Below are positions 26,007-33,727 of a DNA stretch of 64,000 bases, one piece after another; position 1 is the stretch's first letter; each line of letters opens with the position of its first letter. Both the position numbers and the translations under genes were made by a program. The stretch lies in assembly GCF_030151085.1 (NCBI RefSeq), contig NZ_JASLER010000092.1, positions 1-64,000 on the forward strand, read 5' to 3'. A model generated the notes under the pieces. It was not told the DNA's origin. It saw only the letters and a list, made by a program, of their open reading frames with translations, and ran no database searches. The DNA comes from Bacteroides sp. Its GTDB lineage: Bacteria > Bacteroidota > Bacteroidia > Bacteroidales > Bacteroidaceae.

Positions 26007-26993
26007 ATGAGAACTGATGAAGTAGAGAATGTAGTAGATATGTCAGCCTTGTCTTCCTACATGGCTGAGGTTATCGCAACCTTGCGGCAGGAGCAGAAGT
26101 ATCCGGCTGTACATATCTATACGAGTACATTGCATTCCTTTGTGGCCTTTTCTGAAGGGAGAGACATGCCTATGCAGGAGGTGTTCACTTCCGGGTGTTT
26201 AAAGGAATATGAGAATTGGATGATCCTGCATGAAAAGAGCCTGAACACCGTGTCTACGTACCTGCATACCTTGCGGGCAGTTTATAACCGCTGGATGATA
26301 CCGGGAACCCTCGGTCATAATCCCAAGCTATTCGACGGAGTAACAACCAAAGTTGTTTCGTGCACCAAGCGTTCATTGACTAATGAGGATATGTCGAAAC
26401 TGATGCATACCGACATTGACGGGCTGCCCGATGAACAGAAAAGCGTCCTTGCCTATTTCTTGTTAATGTTCCTGTTTCGCGGGATGCCGTTTATTGACCT
26501 GGCACATCTCCGCAAAAAGGATGTACAGGGGAATAGAATCGTGTACCGCCGCCACAAGACCGGCAAGCAGATGACGGTATGTATTCCCAAAGAAGCCCTT
26601 CCTCTAATCAAAGAGTTCAGAGACAGAAGGACGGATTCCGTTTACCTGTTTCCGATCCTCGACTCCAGTCTTAAAGGGAGCTGGAATCAGTATAAGGACT
26701 ATCTGGATGCCCTCTGTTGCTTTAATAAATCTTTGAAGCGACTGATGTGTAAATTACTGCCCGGTGTAAACGTAAGTTCGTACACCGCCCGGCACACCTG
26801 GGCTACTTTGGCCTTTCATCTTGGCACGACTCCCGGCATTGTCAGCCAGGCACTGGGGCACTCTTCGCTACATGTCACAGAAACCTATCTCAAACCTTTT
26901 GAAAATGCAATGGTGGATGAAGCAAATCGTAAACTGATTTCTTCTGTTAGAAAATGTAAATGGAAGGATGAGACGATAAATAACATATTGTAA
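26007..26993 (+). CDS. Tyrosine recombinase, probable DNA invertase of the adjacent promoter
   Basis: The 328-residue protein has an N-terminal SAM-like DNA-binding domain (about 14-100) and a catalytic domain with R158, K184, R262 (YTARHTW), H285 (LGHSS) and nucleophile Y294. The first histidine of the HxxR box is replaced by tyrosine (Y259), which is common in Bacteroides relatives. It ends 18 bp from a pair of perfect 22-bp inverted repeats. This fits the tyrosine invertases that flip promoters of surface genes in Bacteroides. No ICE or phage structural genes are near. Which sites it acts on is inferred from proximity. Confidence 0.88.
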   Translation: MRTDEVENVVDMSALSSYMAEVIATLRQEQKYPAVHIYTSTLHSFVAFSEGRDMPMQEVFTSGCLKEYENWMILHEKSLNTVSTYLHTLRAVYNRWMIPGTLGHNPKLFDGVTTKVVSCTKRSLTNEDMSKLMHTDIDGLPDEQKSVLAYFLLMFLFRGMPFIDLAHLRKKDVQGNRIVYRRHKTGKQMTVCIPKEALPLIKEFRDRRTDSVYLFPILDSSLKGSWNQYKDYLDALCCFNKSLKRLMCKLLPGVNVSSYTARHTWATLAFHLGTTPGIVSQALGHSSLHVTETYLKPFENAMVDEANRKLISSVRKCKWKDETINNIL

Positions 26994-27011
26994 AGCACGA
27001 TATTGGCGATA

Positions 27012-27033
27012 AATTACTTACCAAGTAACGGCT
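27012..27033. repeat. Left inverted repeat (IRL) of the invertible segment
   Basis: The arm is the exact reverse complement of 27314-27335; the match stops sharply at both ends. Inside it TTACTT-ACC-AAGTAA is itself a dyad, as expected for two recombinase half-sites around the crossover. Confidence 0.9.
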
Positions 27034-27043
27034 GTTTGTTTTG

Positions 27044-27075
27044 CAAATATGCTGTATTTTTTAGAAAAACGCAAA
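27044..27075 (-). promoter_or_regulatory. Promoter inside the invertible segment, reading left
   Basis: On the minus strand TTTG (27072-27075) is followed after 20 bp by CATATTTG (27044-27051), which is one base off TAnnTTTG. The box lies 10 bp inside the left repeat. A second perfect -7 box (TATGTTTG, 27139-27146) on the same strand lacks a -33. After inversion the main box would be at 27296-27303, about 55 bases before the ATG at 27358, reading right. Confidence 0.7.
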
Positions 27076-27313
27076 TGAAACACAATTAATCTTTAAATAT
27101 ATCTAGTGATTCAGGGTGTAGACACACCGTAATTCAGACAAACATACATATTATTCCATATTTCCATCCGTATACGTACATGAAATATATCTTCTGCTTT
27201 CATACTTGAAAAGCAGAATGCCTTCTTATAGTCTTTATCGTAATAATAAATCCTTTTTCCTTCCTACTAACACAGTTTTTGAAACGCTTTTCTATGCTGC
27301 ATTGATAGTAGTT

Positions 27314-27335
27314 AGCCGTTACTTGGTAAGTAATT
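27314..27335. repeat. Right inverted repeat (IRR) of the invertible segment
   Basis: Exact reverse complement of the left arm, 22 of 22 bases. It contains AGCCGTTACTTGG at its left end and lies 22 bp before the first downstream ORF. A TTG at 27334 inside the arm is not a credible start. Confidence 0.9.
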
Positions 27336-27357
27336 GCACAAACAAAAGACCTGTTTT

Positions 27358-27588
27358 ATGGATTGTATAAATATAGAACTTAAGAAAGGGGACCATATTT
27401 GGGTAGAAGAAAAAGATGTTTTAGGTAATCCTTTACGCTTGCGACCAGCCGAAGTGCTGAGAGTCAATTCTTTATCGTCTATAATGAAAGTCAATACTTA
27501 TGTAGCGGTACATTATCTTGATAGCGGTGATGTAAAATATGAATGTGTTGCGATGGAGCAAATAAAAGGATTTAATACTAACCAATAA
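27358..27588 (+). CDS. Small hypothetical protein, first gene under the invertible promoter
   Basis: The ORF has 76 residues from the ATG at 27358. I do not recognise it. The product is soluble, with no signal peptide, and has a charged N-terminal half (LKKGDHIWVEEKDV) suggestive of a small beta-barrel, SH3-like domain. It lies directly downstream of the right inverted repeat and 30 bp before the first lipoprotein gene. It would be the first gene transcribed when the segment flips. Real coding status is likely but unproven. Confidence 0.55.
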   Translation: MDCINIELKKGDHIWVEEKDVLGNPLRLRPAEVLRVNSLSSIMKVNTYVAVHYLDSGDVKYECVAMEQIKGFNTNQ

Positions 27589-27618
27589 CTTATTTACTAA
27601 CAATTTAATTATTACAAG

Positions 27619-27951
27619 ATGAAAAAGTTTTTTTCTTTGATGTTGCTATGTGCAACAATTCTTTTCACATCGTGCTCAAACGATGACGATCCGACACTTG
27701 TGACGGGCATAAGTCTTGATAAGACTACCCTATCCCTTGCCGTGGGACAAACTGCTACTCTATCCGCTACCATAGCTCCCGAGAATGCCTCGATTATGGA
27801 AGTAAGTTGGATTAGTTGTGATAAGTCCATTGCTACCGTAGATAGCAAAGGTGTAGTGACAGGAGTCTCGGCAGGCAAGGCAGTCATTTCGGCTATCACT
27901 GCCAATGAAGGTAAAATCGCTTCATGTACTGTTACTGTTACGGCTGAGTAA
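27619..27951 (+). CDS. Surface lipoprotein with one bacterial Ig-like (Big_2) domain
   Basis: The protein has 110 residues. A lipoprotein signal ends in LFTSC with lipid cysteine C19, followed by SNDDD, which resembles the acidic Bacteroides lipoprotein export signal for display on the cell surface. Residues about 28-108 form one Big_2 domain (GISLDKTTLSLAVGQT at the start, CTVTV at the end). It is short for such proteins and could be a truncated paralogue of the next gene, whose leader and first domain are similar. Confidence 0.8.
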   Translation: MKKFFSLMLLCATILFTSCSNDDDPTLVTGISLDKTTLSLAVGQTATLSATIAPENASIMEVSWISCDKSIATVDSKGVVTGVSAGKAVISAITANEGKIASCTVTVTAE

Positions 27952-27992
27952 CTCCATCTGTTTATTTACAAATTAATATTAAGTTAAAACGT

Positions 27993-29462
27993 ATGAAAAA
28001 GATTTTCTCTTTAATGTTGCTATGTGCAACTGTTCTTCTGACCTCTTGTAAAGATGATGACGACCCGATTATAGCTACTACTGTGAGTCTCGATAAAGAA
28101 GTGTTGTCGCTTGTCGAAGGCACTACCGGTACGCTTACCGCTACTATTACCCCCGATAATGTAGAAACCAAAGACCTCACTTGGATGAGTTGCGACGAAA
28201 CAGTGGCTACTGTAGACGGTAGTGGTGTGGTGACAGCTCTGAAGGTAGGCGAAGCCACAATAACTGTAGTTACACGCAGTGGTGGCAAATCAGCCTCTTG
28301 TGTAGTGAAGGTGACTCCTGCTCCTATAGCAGTGACAGGCATCACCCTCGATAATGCCCAGTTTTCGCTCAGTGCTGACGAGAAAGCACAACTCACCGCC
28401 ACCATTGCTCCCGAAGATGCCACAAACACCAATGTGACGTGGACCACAAGCGATGCCGGCATAGCAACTGTAAGCCCTACCGGTGAAGTGACTGCTGTAG
28501 GCGTAGGCGTTGCCACCATCACCGCTACCACCGAAGATGGCGGCAAAACCGCTACTTGTATTGTGACAGTAGCAGATAGAGCTAACTTCTTGTTTTATGG
28601 AGTTAAAAATAAAAAATTGGTTTACTATGATGGACAGAGTTTGAAGCCTGTAGAAGGTGCTTCCGCTTATTCTATTGCGGTTTCAGCATTGCTAAATAAA
28701 GATTTCTATGCAATGGATTTTAGTGGGAATGCTTATAAAAATGGCGTGATTTGTACTGATGCCGATAAGATACCGACAGATATATCAAGACCCAGTAAAA
28801 TGTTTGCAGCTGGAAATTCTCTTTATATAGTTGGTACGAATATAAAGGGAGAAGGTGCTTATTGGAAAGACGGAAATAGAGTATTCACAGCCGGCGGAGG
28901 TATGGGTATTGAAGGAGCCTGCGTTTTGGGTGAGGATGCGTTTGTTGCACTAAATAATAGGAATGCCAAGACTTTAGTTGTCGCTAAAGGCCGTGATTTG
29001 GAGATGTTCGAATTACCTTATACTGGTAGTATTACTGTCAATGATTTGATGGTTTATGACGGTAAGGTTTATTTGGTTGTGTATACAAGCAGTGATAAAA
29101 TGTGTCGTCGATACGTCTATAATGGCACTACAATGGTCGAAGATGCTTCTGTAGAAGCAAACACTGTTCATTATATTGGTGCAAAAGGTGGCTTGTTTGC
29201 TATATTAACTGCAACGGACAAGACTATAAATGTCTACAAGACTGATTGGAGTAAAGCTTTACCAAGTTTAGCAATACCTTCAGGTCTAACATTGAGTCCT
29301 TATGGTATTATGGCAATAGGAGAAGGTAATGACACTTATGTGTATGGTGGTTGTGAAAATGCTACGACAAAGCAAGATGAAATCTATGTATGGAAAAACT
29401 CCGTTGATCCGATAAGAATGCCGGCAGATACAATTAGAGCTTTGGTACATATTTCTGAATGA
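27993..29462 (+). CDS. Surface lipoprotein, two Big_2 domains plus propeller-like region
   Basis: The 489-residue protein has a leader almost identical to that of the previous gene, with lipid cysteine C19 followed by KDDDD (surface export signal type). There are two Big_2 domains (about 28-108 and 110-192). A 295-residue C-terminal part of repeated short beta motifs (FYGVKNKKLVYYDG, KMFAAGNSLYIVG, VNDLMVYDGKVYLV) may form a beta-propeller. It is probably an adhesin or glycan-binding surface protein under phase-variable control. It ends 46 bp before a terminator. Confidence 0.82.
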   Translation: MKKIFSLMLLCATVLLTSCKDDDDPIIATTVSLDKEVLSLVEGTTGTLTATITPDNVETKDLTWMSCDETVATVDGSGVVTALKVGEATITVVTRSGGKSASCVVKVTPAPIAVTGITLDNAQFSLSADEKAQLTATIAPEDATNTNVTWTTSDAGIATVSPTGEVTAVGVGVATITATTEDGGKTATCIVTVADRANFLFYGVKNKKLVYYDGQSLKPVEGASAYSIAVSALLNKDFYAMDFSGNAYKNGVICTDADKIPTDISRPSKMFAAGNSLYIVGTNIKGEGAYWKDGNRVFTAGGGMGIEGACVLGEDAFVALNNRNAKTLVVAKGRDLEMFELPYTGSITVNDLMVYDGKVYLVVYTSSDKMCRRYVYNGTTMVEDASVEANTVHYIGAKGGLFAILTATDKTINVYKTDWSKALPSLAIPSGLTLSPYGIMAIGEGNDTYVYGGCENATTKQDEIYVWKNSVDPIRMPADTIRALVHISE

Positions 29463-29508
29463 TAGACCGTTCAGGTAAGGCAATGCCTATATACAAATAA
29501 GAATAGAC

Positions 29509-29550
29509 GAAGGATGCACATTATATACCCTATAATTGCATCCTTCTTTT
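29509..29550 (+). terminator. Terminator after the lipoprotein genes
   Basis: GAAGGATGCA (29509-29518) pairs with 29537-29546; an inner TTATA/TATAA pair extends the stem. A short T-run follows. This ends the unit controlled by the invertible promoter. Confidence 0.8.
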
Positions 29551-29581
29551 TATGAATACTAAAACCATTAAAAAGAAAATT

Positions 29582-29985
29582 ATGACAAGAAAGAAAACTG
29601 TTGCTCAAAAGACGACCGATGTCCAAACAGCATCAAAAAAAAGACCATCCACGATGTAGTAGCTCCCGGCAACCGCTGGACCGACGCCTTGCGTGTCATC
29701 CGTTCCTTTCATCCCGAAGCTACCATCATCCTGCCCGACGAAAAGATATCCGTCCATCCCGGCGATGATGTCCGTAGTCTTATTGCTACTTATGTTGCTG
29801 TGATTCGTCTGGCGCTCGACCATGGGGTGGGTGAGTGGAAAGGGCACACCTCCGAGTGCTGCATCAAGCAAGTGCGGCATCTGCTTACCTATCATTTCTA
29901 CTTTCACGAGGGCTGCATCAGCGATAAAGAATTCAATGTATTAATCGAAGATTTGCTGTACGTACACAAAAGCAAGTTGCCTTGA
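29582..29985 (+). pseudogene. Hypothetical gene interrupted by a frameshift at an A8 tract
   Basis: From the ATG at 29582 the frame runs 25 codons to a TAG at 29657. A second open frame overlaps it and continues to 29985 with no good start of its own before 29689. The switch falls on eight A residues (29635-29642). One extra A, or a -1 slip at A-AAA-AAA, would join them into about 134 residues with a lysine-rich start and a conserved-looking body (VIRSFHPEATIILPDEK). The family is not recognised. It could be a sequencing slip, a decaying gene, a slippage switch or programmed frameshifting. Confidence 0.55.
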
Positions 29986-30121
29986 TTGATTTTATTGTCG
30001 TTTTATTAGAAAAAAGTTATCGTTATATTCTTAATTGTTTTTACAATAGGAATATAACGATAATCAGAATCTGTTTTTGCTTGAAAGAGCAGAATGGGAA
30101 ACTATAGTTTTTGCACTTCTT

Positions 30122-30232
30122 CCCGTCCTTTTTTATACCTTCTGCCATTCTTGTAGTTATTCCTTTTTCTTCAGCATACGCCATCGTTGCAAGCGTATCT
30201 CTATATACTTTGATACTTGCATCATATTTCTC
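30122..30232 (-). pseudogene. Remnant of a PD-(D/E)XK (Rpn-type) transposase
   Basis: A minus-strand stretch reads EKYDASIKVYRDTLATMAYA followed by EEKGITTRMAEGIKK. This resembles the C-terminal tail of Rpn/PD-(D/E)XK family putative transposases, which end in YExSLKxYRD and glycine/glutamate repeats. No catalytic region is present. The 5' side is cut by a 31-bp palindrome. It is a short fossil and cannot encode a working enzyme. Confidence 0.5.
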
Positions 30233-30234
30233 TC

Positions 30235-30265
30235 CGTTCGGCTGGATTACAAATCCAGCCGAACG
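30235..30265. repeat. Palindromic element CGTTCGGCTGGATT
   Basis: A perfect 14-bp stem, CGTTCGGCTGGATT with AATCCAGCCGAACG, closes on a 3-base loop (ACA). It abuts the transposase remnant and looks like a mobile palindromic (REP- or MITE-like) element. Confidence 0.75.
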
Positions 30266-30342
30266 AGTATGACAATTTTTAATCTGACTTAAATATTTAG
30301 AGTAAAGGAAGCTGTCGTATTGTGATGACACACTTGCTTATA

Positions 30343-30657
30343 TTATAATAAGGAAGCGCATAACTTGCGTATTTCATATAATTTATTTGCGAGCGCATTT
30401 TCTTTACGGGAAACAGCCAGGTTGTAACGAGTCTGCATATTGATAAGCAATTCTGCATTGATGTTTAAAGCAGCCTCTATCATAAGAGCAAAATCACTTG
30501 TTACGGGGCGTTTGCCGTTAAGTATTTCGTTAAGCATAGTGTATGACACTCCTAATACTTGAGAAAATTTCTTTTGGGAAATTTTCCTGCACTCTAATTC
30601 TTCTTTTAAAACATCACCTGGATGTGTGGGTAATCTATCTATTGTTTTCATAAACAC
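30343..30657 (-). CDS. higA: HigA-type antitoxin
   Basis: The 104-residue protein carries an XRE helix-turn-helix at about 28-62 (SQKKFSQVLGVSYTMLNEIL) after the HigA N-terminal motif THPGDVLKEEL. It neutralises HigB and represses the operon. It starts one base after the toxin stop; a second ATG two codons in (30651) is an alternative start. A long helical C-terminus extends it beyond the core HTH. Confidence 0.9.
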   Translation of the reverse strand: MFMKTIDRLPTHPGDVLKEELECRKISQKKFSQVLGVSYTMLNEILNGKRPVTSDFALMIEAALNINAELLINMQTRYNLAVSRKENALANKLYEIRKLCASLL

Positions 30658-30658
30658 T

Positions 30659-30970
30659 TTATTGATAATGGTTTGTTATATTTAATATAGTACAAACTGT
30701 TATGATCGGTTCGCTTCCTTCAATCTTTATTTTAAATTCTAAACGGTAATGATAATCTATTCGAATAGAAAAACAATCTTTGCCGCTTAATGATTCAAAA
30801 TTCAATGAATTGAAGATAAATAAATCTTCAATTCTAGTGGCACCCATTAAAGTATCTATACGCTTTTGATACTTTTTTATCACAGAAGTTTCAAAACGAT
30901 ATTTTTTACTTTTGCACTTGCCATCATTGTAAAGTTCACGAAGATAGTCTTTGTCATATTCAATAATCAT
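30659..30970 (-). CDS. higB: HigB-type toxin (RelE superfamily)
   Basis: The protein has 103 residues from the ATG of MIIEYDKDYL. The ATG eight codons earlier lies within the -7 box and is therefore rejected. It has the RelE/HigB fold pattern, with a basic middle region (KYRFETSVIKKYQKRI) and a C-terminal DYHYRLEFKI strand. Such proteins cleave mRNA on the ribosome. Toxin-first order with HigA behind it is the standard HigBA arrangement. Confidence 0.9.
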   Translation of the reverse strand: MIIEYDKDYLRELYNDGKCKSKKYRFETSVIKKYQKRIDTLMGATRIEDLFIFNSLNFESLSGKDCFSIRIDYHYRLEFKIKIEGSEPIITVCTILNITNHYQ

Positions 30971-30991
30971 TGGTATGTATGCTTGTTTATG

Positions 30992-30999
30992 CAAAGATA
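30992..30999 (-). promoter_or_regulatory. -7 box of higBA
   Basis: TATCTTTG on the minus strand matches TAnnTTTG. Transcription would start about 15 bases before the ATG at 30970, which decides the higB start. No clear -33. Confidence 0.5.
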
Positions 31000-31121
31000 G
31001 AAGTTTTTTGGTAAATATTCACTGAAATAGTGAATGTTTTCTTGCTATATCTCCTTACATCGAAATAATTACAACTATTTTACTCCTAGAAGTTTACGCG
31101 AGTGATAACGTAATTATTTAC

Positions 31122-31153
31122 TTTTTATCTTTAGTCTGCTACTCTTATATTTG
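31122..31153 (+). promoter_or_regulatory. Promoter of the replication/amidase module
   Basis: TTTT (31122-31125, three of four bases of TTTG) and TATATTTG (31146-31153, perfect -7) are 20 bp apart. It lies just before the small ORF at 31187. Confidence 0.55.
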
Positions 31154-31186
31154 CATCACTGTACAGTGAGAGAAGAATTAGTATGC

Positions 31187-31339
31187 ATGGACTATTTAGA
31201 TAAATATCCAAACATTCAATATGTAGCAATGAAAGAAAAAATATACATTATCAGTATGAGGCAAATAGATGATATGTTTGCCTCCGATGCATCATGTCTT
31301 ATACATAAACACATCATCGGTTTAGGCAGTCCGCCCTAG
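31187..31339 (+). CDS. Small hypothetical protein, 50 aa
   Basis: The ORF runs from the ATG at 31187; longer versions using TTG 31151 would overlap the -7 box, and GTG at 31166 is another option. The product (DKYPNIQYVAMKEKIYIISM...) is not recognised and has no membrane segment. It is the first ORF after the promoter, followed 48 bases later by the replication-type gene. Coding status is uncertain. Confidence 0.35.
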   Translation: MDYLDKYPNIQYVAMKEKIYIISMRQIDDMFASDASCLIHKHIIGLGSPP

Positions 31340-31387
31340 ATATACGATAGTATATCTTATCTTTATTAATTATGTTGTGTCATATCG

Positions 31388-32146
31388 ATGTCACGAGGAA
31401 TATCGCGTGACGAACGTAAGTTATTGATAAACAGATGCGACTCTGCCACATTGGGTGTCATGAGCGCGTCACGACGAAAACAACCGATTATAAACCGAAA
31501 ACATTTACAACTAATGGAAGAACAATTATTGCACAAAGGCTATGTCATGGTTTCGAGGGCATTGCTGATGGAAATTTGTGAGAAAAGAGGTGCGGCTAAA
31601 ACTGACGATGAAGCCTTTTTGCGGATATTGATTCATGTGAATTATAAAGAAAACATAGCTTGGTATAATGGCATTCCGCTAAAGTGCGCCCGTGGTGAGT
31701 CAGTAATCTCCTTTGTGGGTTGGGCGGATATATTGGGCTGGAAGCGTGGGCATGTGCGCAACTTTATCAAACGATGTGTTACGAAAGGAGTAATCGAAAT
31801 GGTGTCCGACGAATGTCCCAGTCATATTCGTGTTCCTCATTATGATGCCTGGACAGGCAAAGCGGCAGGGCAGGATTTGGTGAAGAAGCCAATTCTCAAA
31901 CCTAGTGTAAACCCGCTTGAAGACAGTTTGCTACAATTCATCGACCGCTACAGCCAAGTAACCCATTTGCCTGCCGAGAGCAAAGGGCGCTTGCGCAGCC
32001 TGTGGAAGCACCTTTCTACGGTCGATCGCCAGCATGCCCTGGACGGTATCGAAGATTATTATTACGGCCTGCCCAACACTAATTTCTGCTTTCAAGCCGC
32101 CAAGTATTTGGAATACAGAACTTTTGAAAATGACGTTCTTAATTAA
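31388..32146 (+). CDS. Replication-organiser-like DNA-binding protein
   Basis: The protein has 252 residues; I cannot name the family. The middle (about 70-150) resembles the winged-helix part of phage and plasmid replication organisers: RGESVISFVGWADILGWKRG followed by HVRNFIKRCVTKGVIEMV, where a short HTH decides primer or helper loading. The C-terminus (about 180-250) is helical and charged. It lies 27 bases before a DnaB-type helicase gene, which supports a helicase-loading or origin-binding role. Inferred, not shown. Confidence 0.5.
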   Translation: MSRGISRDERKLLINRCDSATLGVMSASRRKQPIINRKHLQLMEEQLLHKGYVMVSRALLMEICEKRGAAKTDDEAFLRILIHVNYKENIAWYNGIPLKCARGESVISFVGWADILGWKRGHVRNFIKRCVTKGVIEMVSDECPSHIRVPHYDAWTGKAAGQDLVKKPILKPSVNPLEDSLLQFIDRYSQVTHLPAESKGRLRSLWKHLSTVDRQHALDGIEDYYYGLPNTNFCFQAAKYLEYRTFENDVLN

Positions 32147-32173
32147 ACATTAATCATTAAACATTCAATCCCT

Positions 32174-33550
32174 ATGTCCGAAATCCTAAATCCCCATGAT
32201 GACAGCCTTGAATCTGTTATCTTGGGTGCTTGCCTGATAGAGAGAACCGCAATGGTGCTTATTGGTGACAAACTTCGTCCCGAAATGTTCTACGACGACA
32301 AGCACTGTGAAATATATTCGGCTTTGCTGGCCATGCATCATGAGGGCAAAGCGATAGACCCCATCACCGTAAAAAATGAACTTGCCTCGCGTGGAAAATT
32401 AGAATTTGTTGGAGGGCCTATCCGGCTCCTCCAACTTAGTTCCAGCGTCGTTTCGTCGGCTCACTTGGAAGAACATGCCCTTATTCTGCGAGATATGTAC
32501 ATACGTCGCGAAATGATACATGGTCTGCAAGTTCTGCTTACTCAGGCTGCTGATGAGTCGGAGGATCTGGACGACGTAATGATGAAACTGCATGCATTGG
32601 TGGATCATTTGGAAGGTGAATGTGTCTTCGATAATTATCTGCGCAATATGGACCAACTGATGCTTGCCACTTTGAAGCAGATGGATGCACGTATAGCTGA
32701 TAACTGCAACGGTATCACGGGTATCCCCACCGGCTTGACCGAACTGGATAAACTCACCGCCGGCTGGCAATCGGGAGATCTGATAATTATTGCCGCCCGT
32801 CCCTCGGTAGGTAAAACTGCCTTTGCACTGCACTTGGCGTTGGCAGCAGGATGCGCCGGAAAGCAGATGGTGGTGTACAGCCTCGAAATGCAAGGCGAAC
32901 GCCTGGGCGACCGTTGGCTCTGCTCGCATGCTGATGACCTTAGCGCCACCCGCCTGCGCACCGGACAACTCAGTGACGACGAACAACGACAGGCGCTCGA
33001 TGCTGCCCGCCAGCTCTCCAATCTGCCTATTTATGTAGACGATAATCCTAAGATGAATATGGATCACATCCGCTCGTCCGCCCTCTTGCAAAAGAGCAAG
33101 GGACACTGCGATGGGATTATTGTGGATTATCTGCAACTTTGCGAGATGAAGTCCGACCAGAAAAATCGGAACCGTGAACAAGAAGTGGCCGAAGCCAGCC
33201 GCAAAGCCAAGATGCTGGCTAAGGAACTGGACATCCCGGTCATCCTCCTGTGTCAGCTCAACCGCGATTGTGAAGTGCGTGGCGACCATCGCCCGGCATT
33301 GAGCGACTTGCGCGAAAGTGGAGCTATCGAGCAGGATGCCGATCTCGTACTGTTGCTCTACCGTCCGGCTCTCTACGATCTGCCCACAGAGCGTAAAAGC
33401 AAATTCCCTTCCGAAGGTTTGGGAATGGTAATTGTGGCCAAGCACCGCAATGGTCAGACGGGTGATGTGTACTTTCACCACAACGCCAGTCTGACGAAGA
33501 TAGTAGATCATGTTCCTCCGTTGGAGTGGATGATGAAGAATGCGAAATAG
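32174..33550 (+). CDS. dnaB: Accessory DnaB-type replicative helicase
   Basis: The 458-residue protein has the N-terminal DnaB domain (about 8-110) and the RecA-fold motor with Walker A RPSVGKTAF (209-217). It also has IIVDYLQLC (Walker B) and the arginine-finger region LSDLRESGAIEQDADLV. It is shorter than a chromosomal DnaB and lies in an accessory module, so it is probably a mobile-element or domesticated copy. It has no intein. Confidence 0.92.
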   Translation: MSEILNPHDDSLESVILGACLIERTAMVLIGDKLRPEMFYDDKHCEIYSALLAMHHEGKAIDPITVKNELASRGKLEFVGGPIRLLQLSSSVVSSAHLEEHALILRDMYIRREMIHGLQVLLTQAADESEDLDDVMMKLHALVDHLEGECVFDNYLRNMDQLMLATLKQMDARIADNCNGITGIPTGLTELDKLTAGWQSGDLIIIAARPSVGKTAFALHLALAAGCAGKQMVVYSLEMQGERLGDRWLCSHADDLSATRLRTGQLSDDEQRQALDAARQLSNLPIYVDDNPKMNMDHIRSSALLQKSKGHCDGIIVDYLQLCEMKSDQKNRNREQEVAEASRKAKMLAKELDIPVILLCQLNRDCEVRGDHRPALSDLRESGAIEQDADLVLLLYRPALYDLPTERKSKFPSEGLGMVIVAKHRNGQTGDVYFHHNASLTKIVDHVPPLEWMMKNAK

Positions 33551-33582
33551 TTGCTTTTTATTTGAAAAAAAACAACGGAATA

Positions 33583-33614
33583 CTTGACTTTTCCTCTCTG
33601 ATTTTGTATCTTTG
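33583..33614 (+). promoter_or_regulatory. Promoter of the HU-family gene
   Basis: CTTG (33583-33586) and TATCTTTG (33607-33614, perfect -7) are 20 bp apart. A long leader of about 107 bases would precede the ATG at 33728. Confidence 0.55.
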
Positions 33615-33727
33615 TAATGTGCTTAAGAAAAGGAATAATCATTGATTAAGGCGCCTTTATCCCTCCTCTTTCCCACTTTTCCTATTAAATCATTTTTCTT
33701 AACTTAAACCTTAACTTTTTAAAGATT

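Larger units (their letters stand above)
27012..27335. other. Invertible promoter segment (inverton)
   Basis: 324 bp bounded by perfect 22-bp inverted repeats (27012-27033 and 27314-27335), with 280 bp between. It carries no ORF. Bacteroides promoter elements inside it are on the minus strand only. A 9-bp hairpin, TTCTGCTTT/AAAGCAGAA (27192-27218), lies in the middle. It sits between a tyrosine recombinase and a surface-lipoprotein cluster, the standard layout of a phase-variable promoter. In the orientation given, the downstream genes should be OFF. Confidence 0.85.

Noticed and set aside
26007..26993. Integrase of an ICE or prophage
   Set aside because: No conjugation, capsid or excisionase genes nearby, and perfect inverted repeats next to the gene fit a promoter invertase better.
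18136..27335. tRNA-Asp as attachment site of the accessory region
   Set aside because: The recombinase lies 7.8 kb away across a conserved biosynthetic run, and no copy of the tRNA 3' end was seen near 26-35 kb.
32399..33511. Long minus-strand open frame (370 codons) opposite dnaB
   Set aside because: It mirrors a helicase gene with intact Walker motifs, has no promoter and reads as low-complexity antisense sequence.
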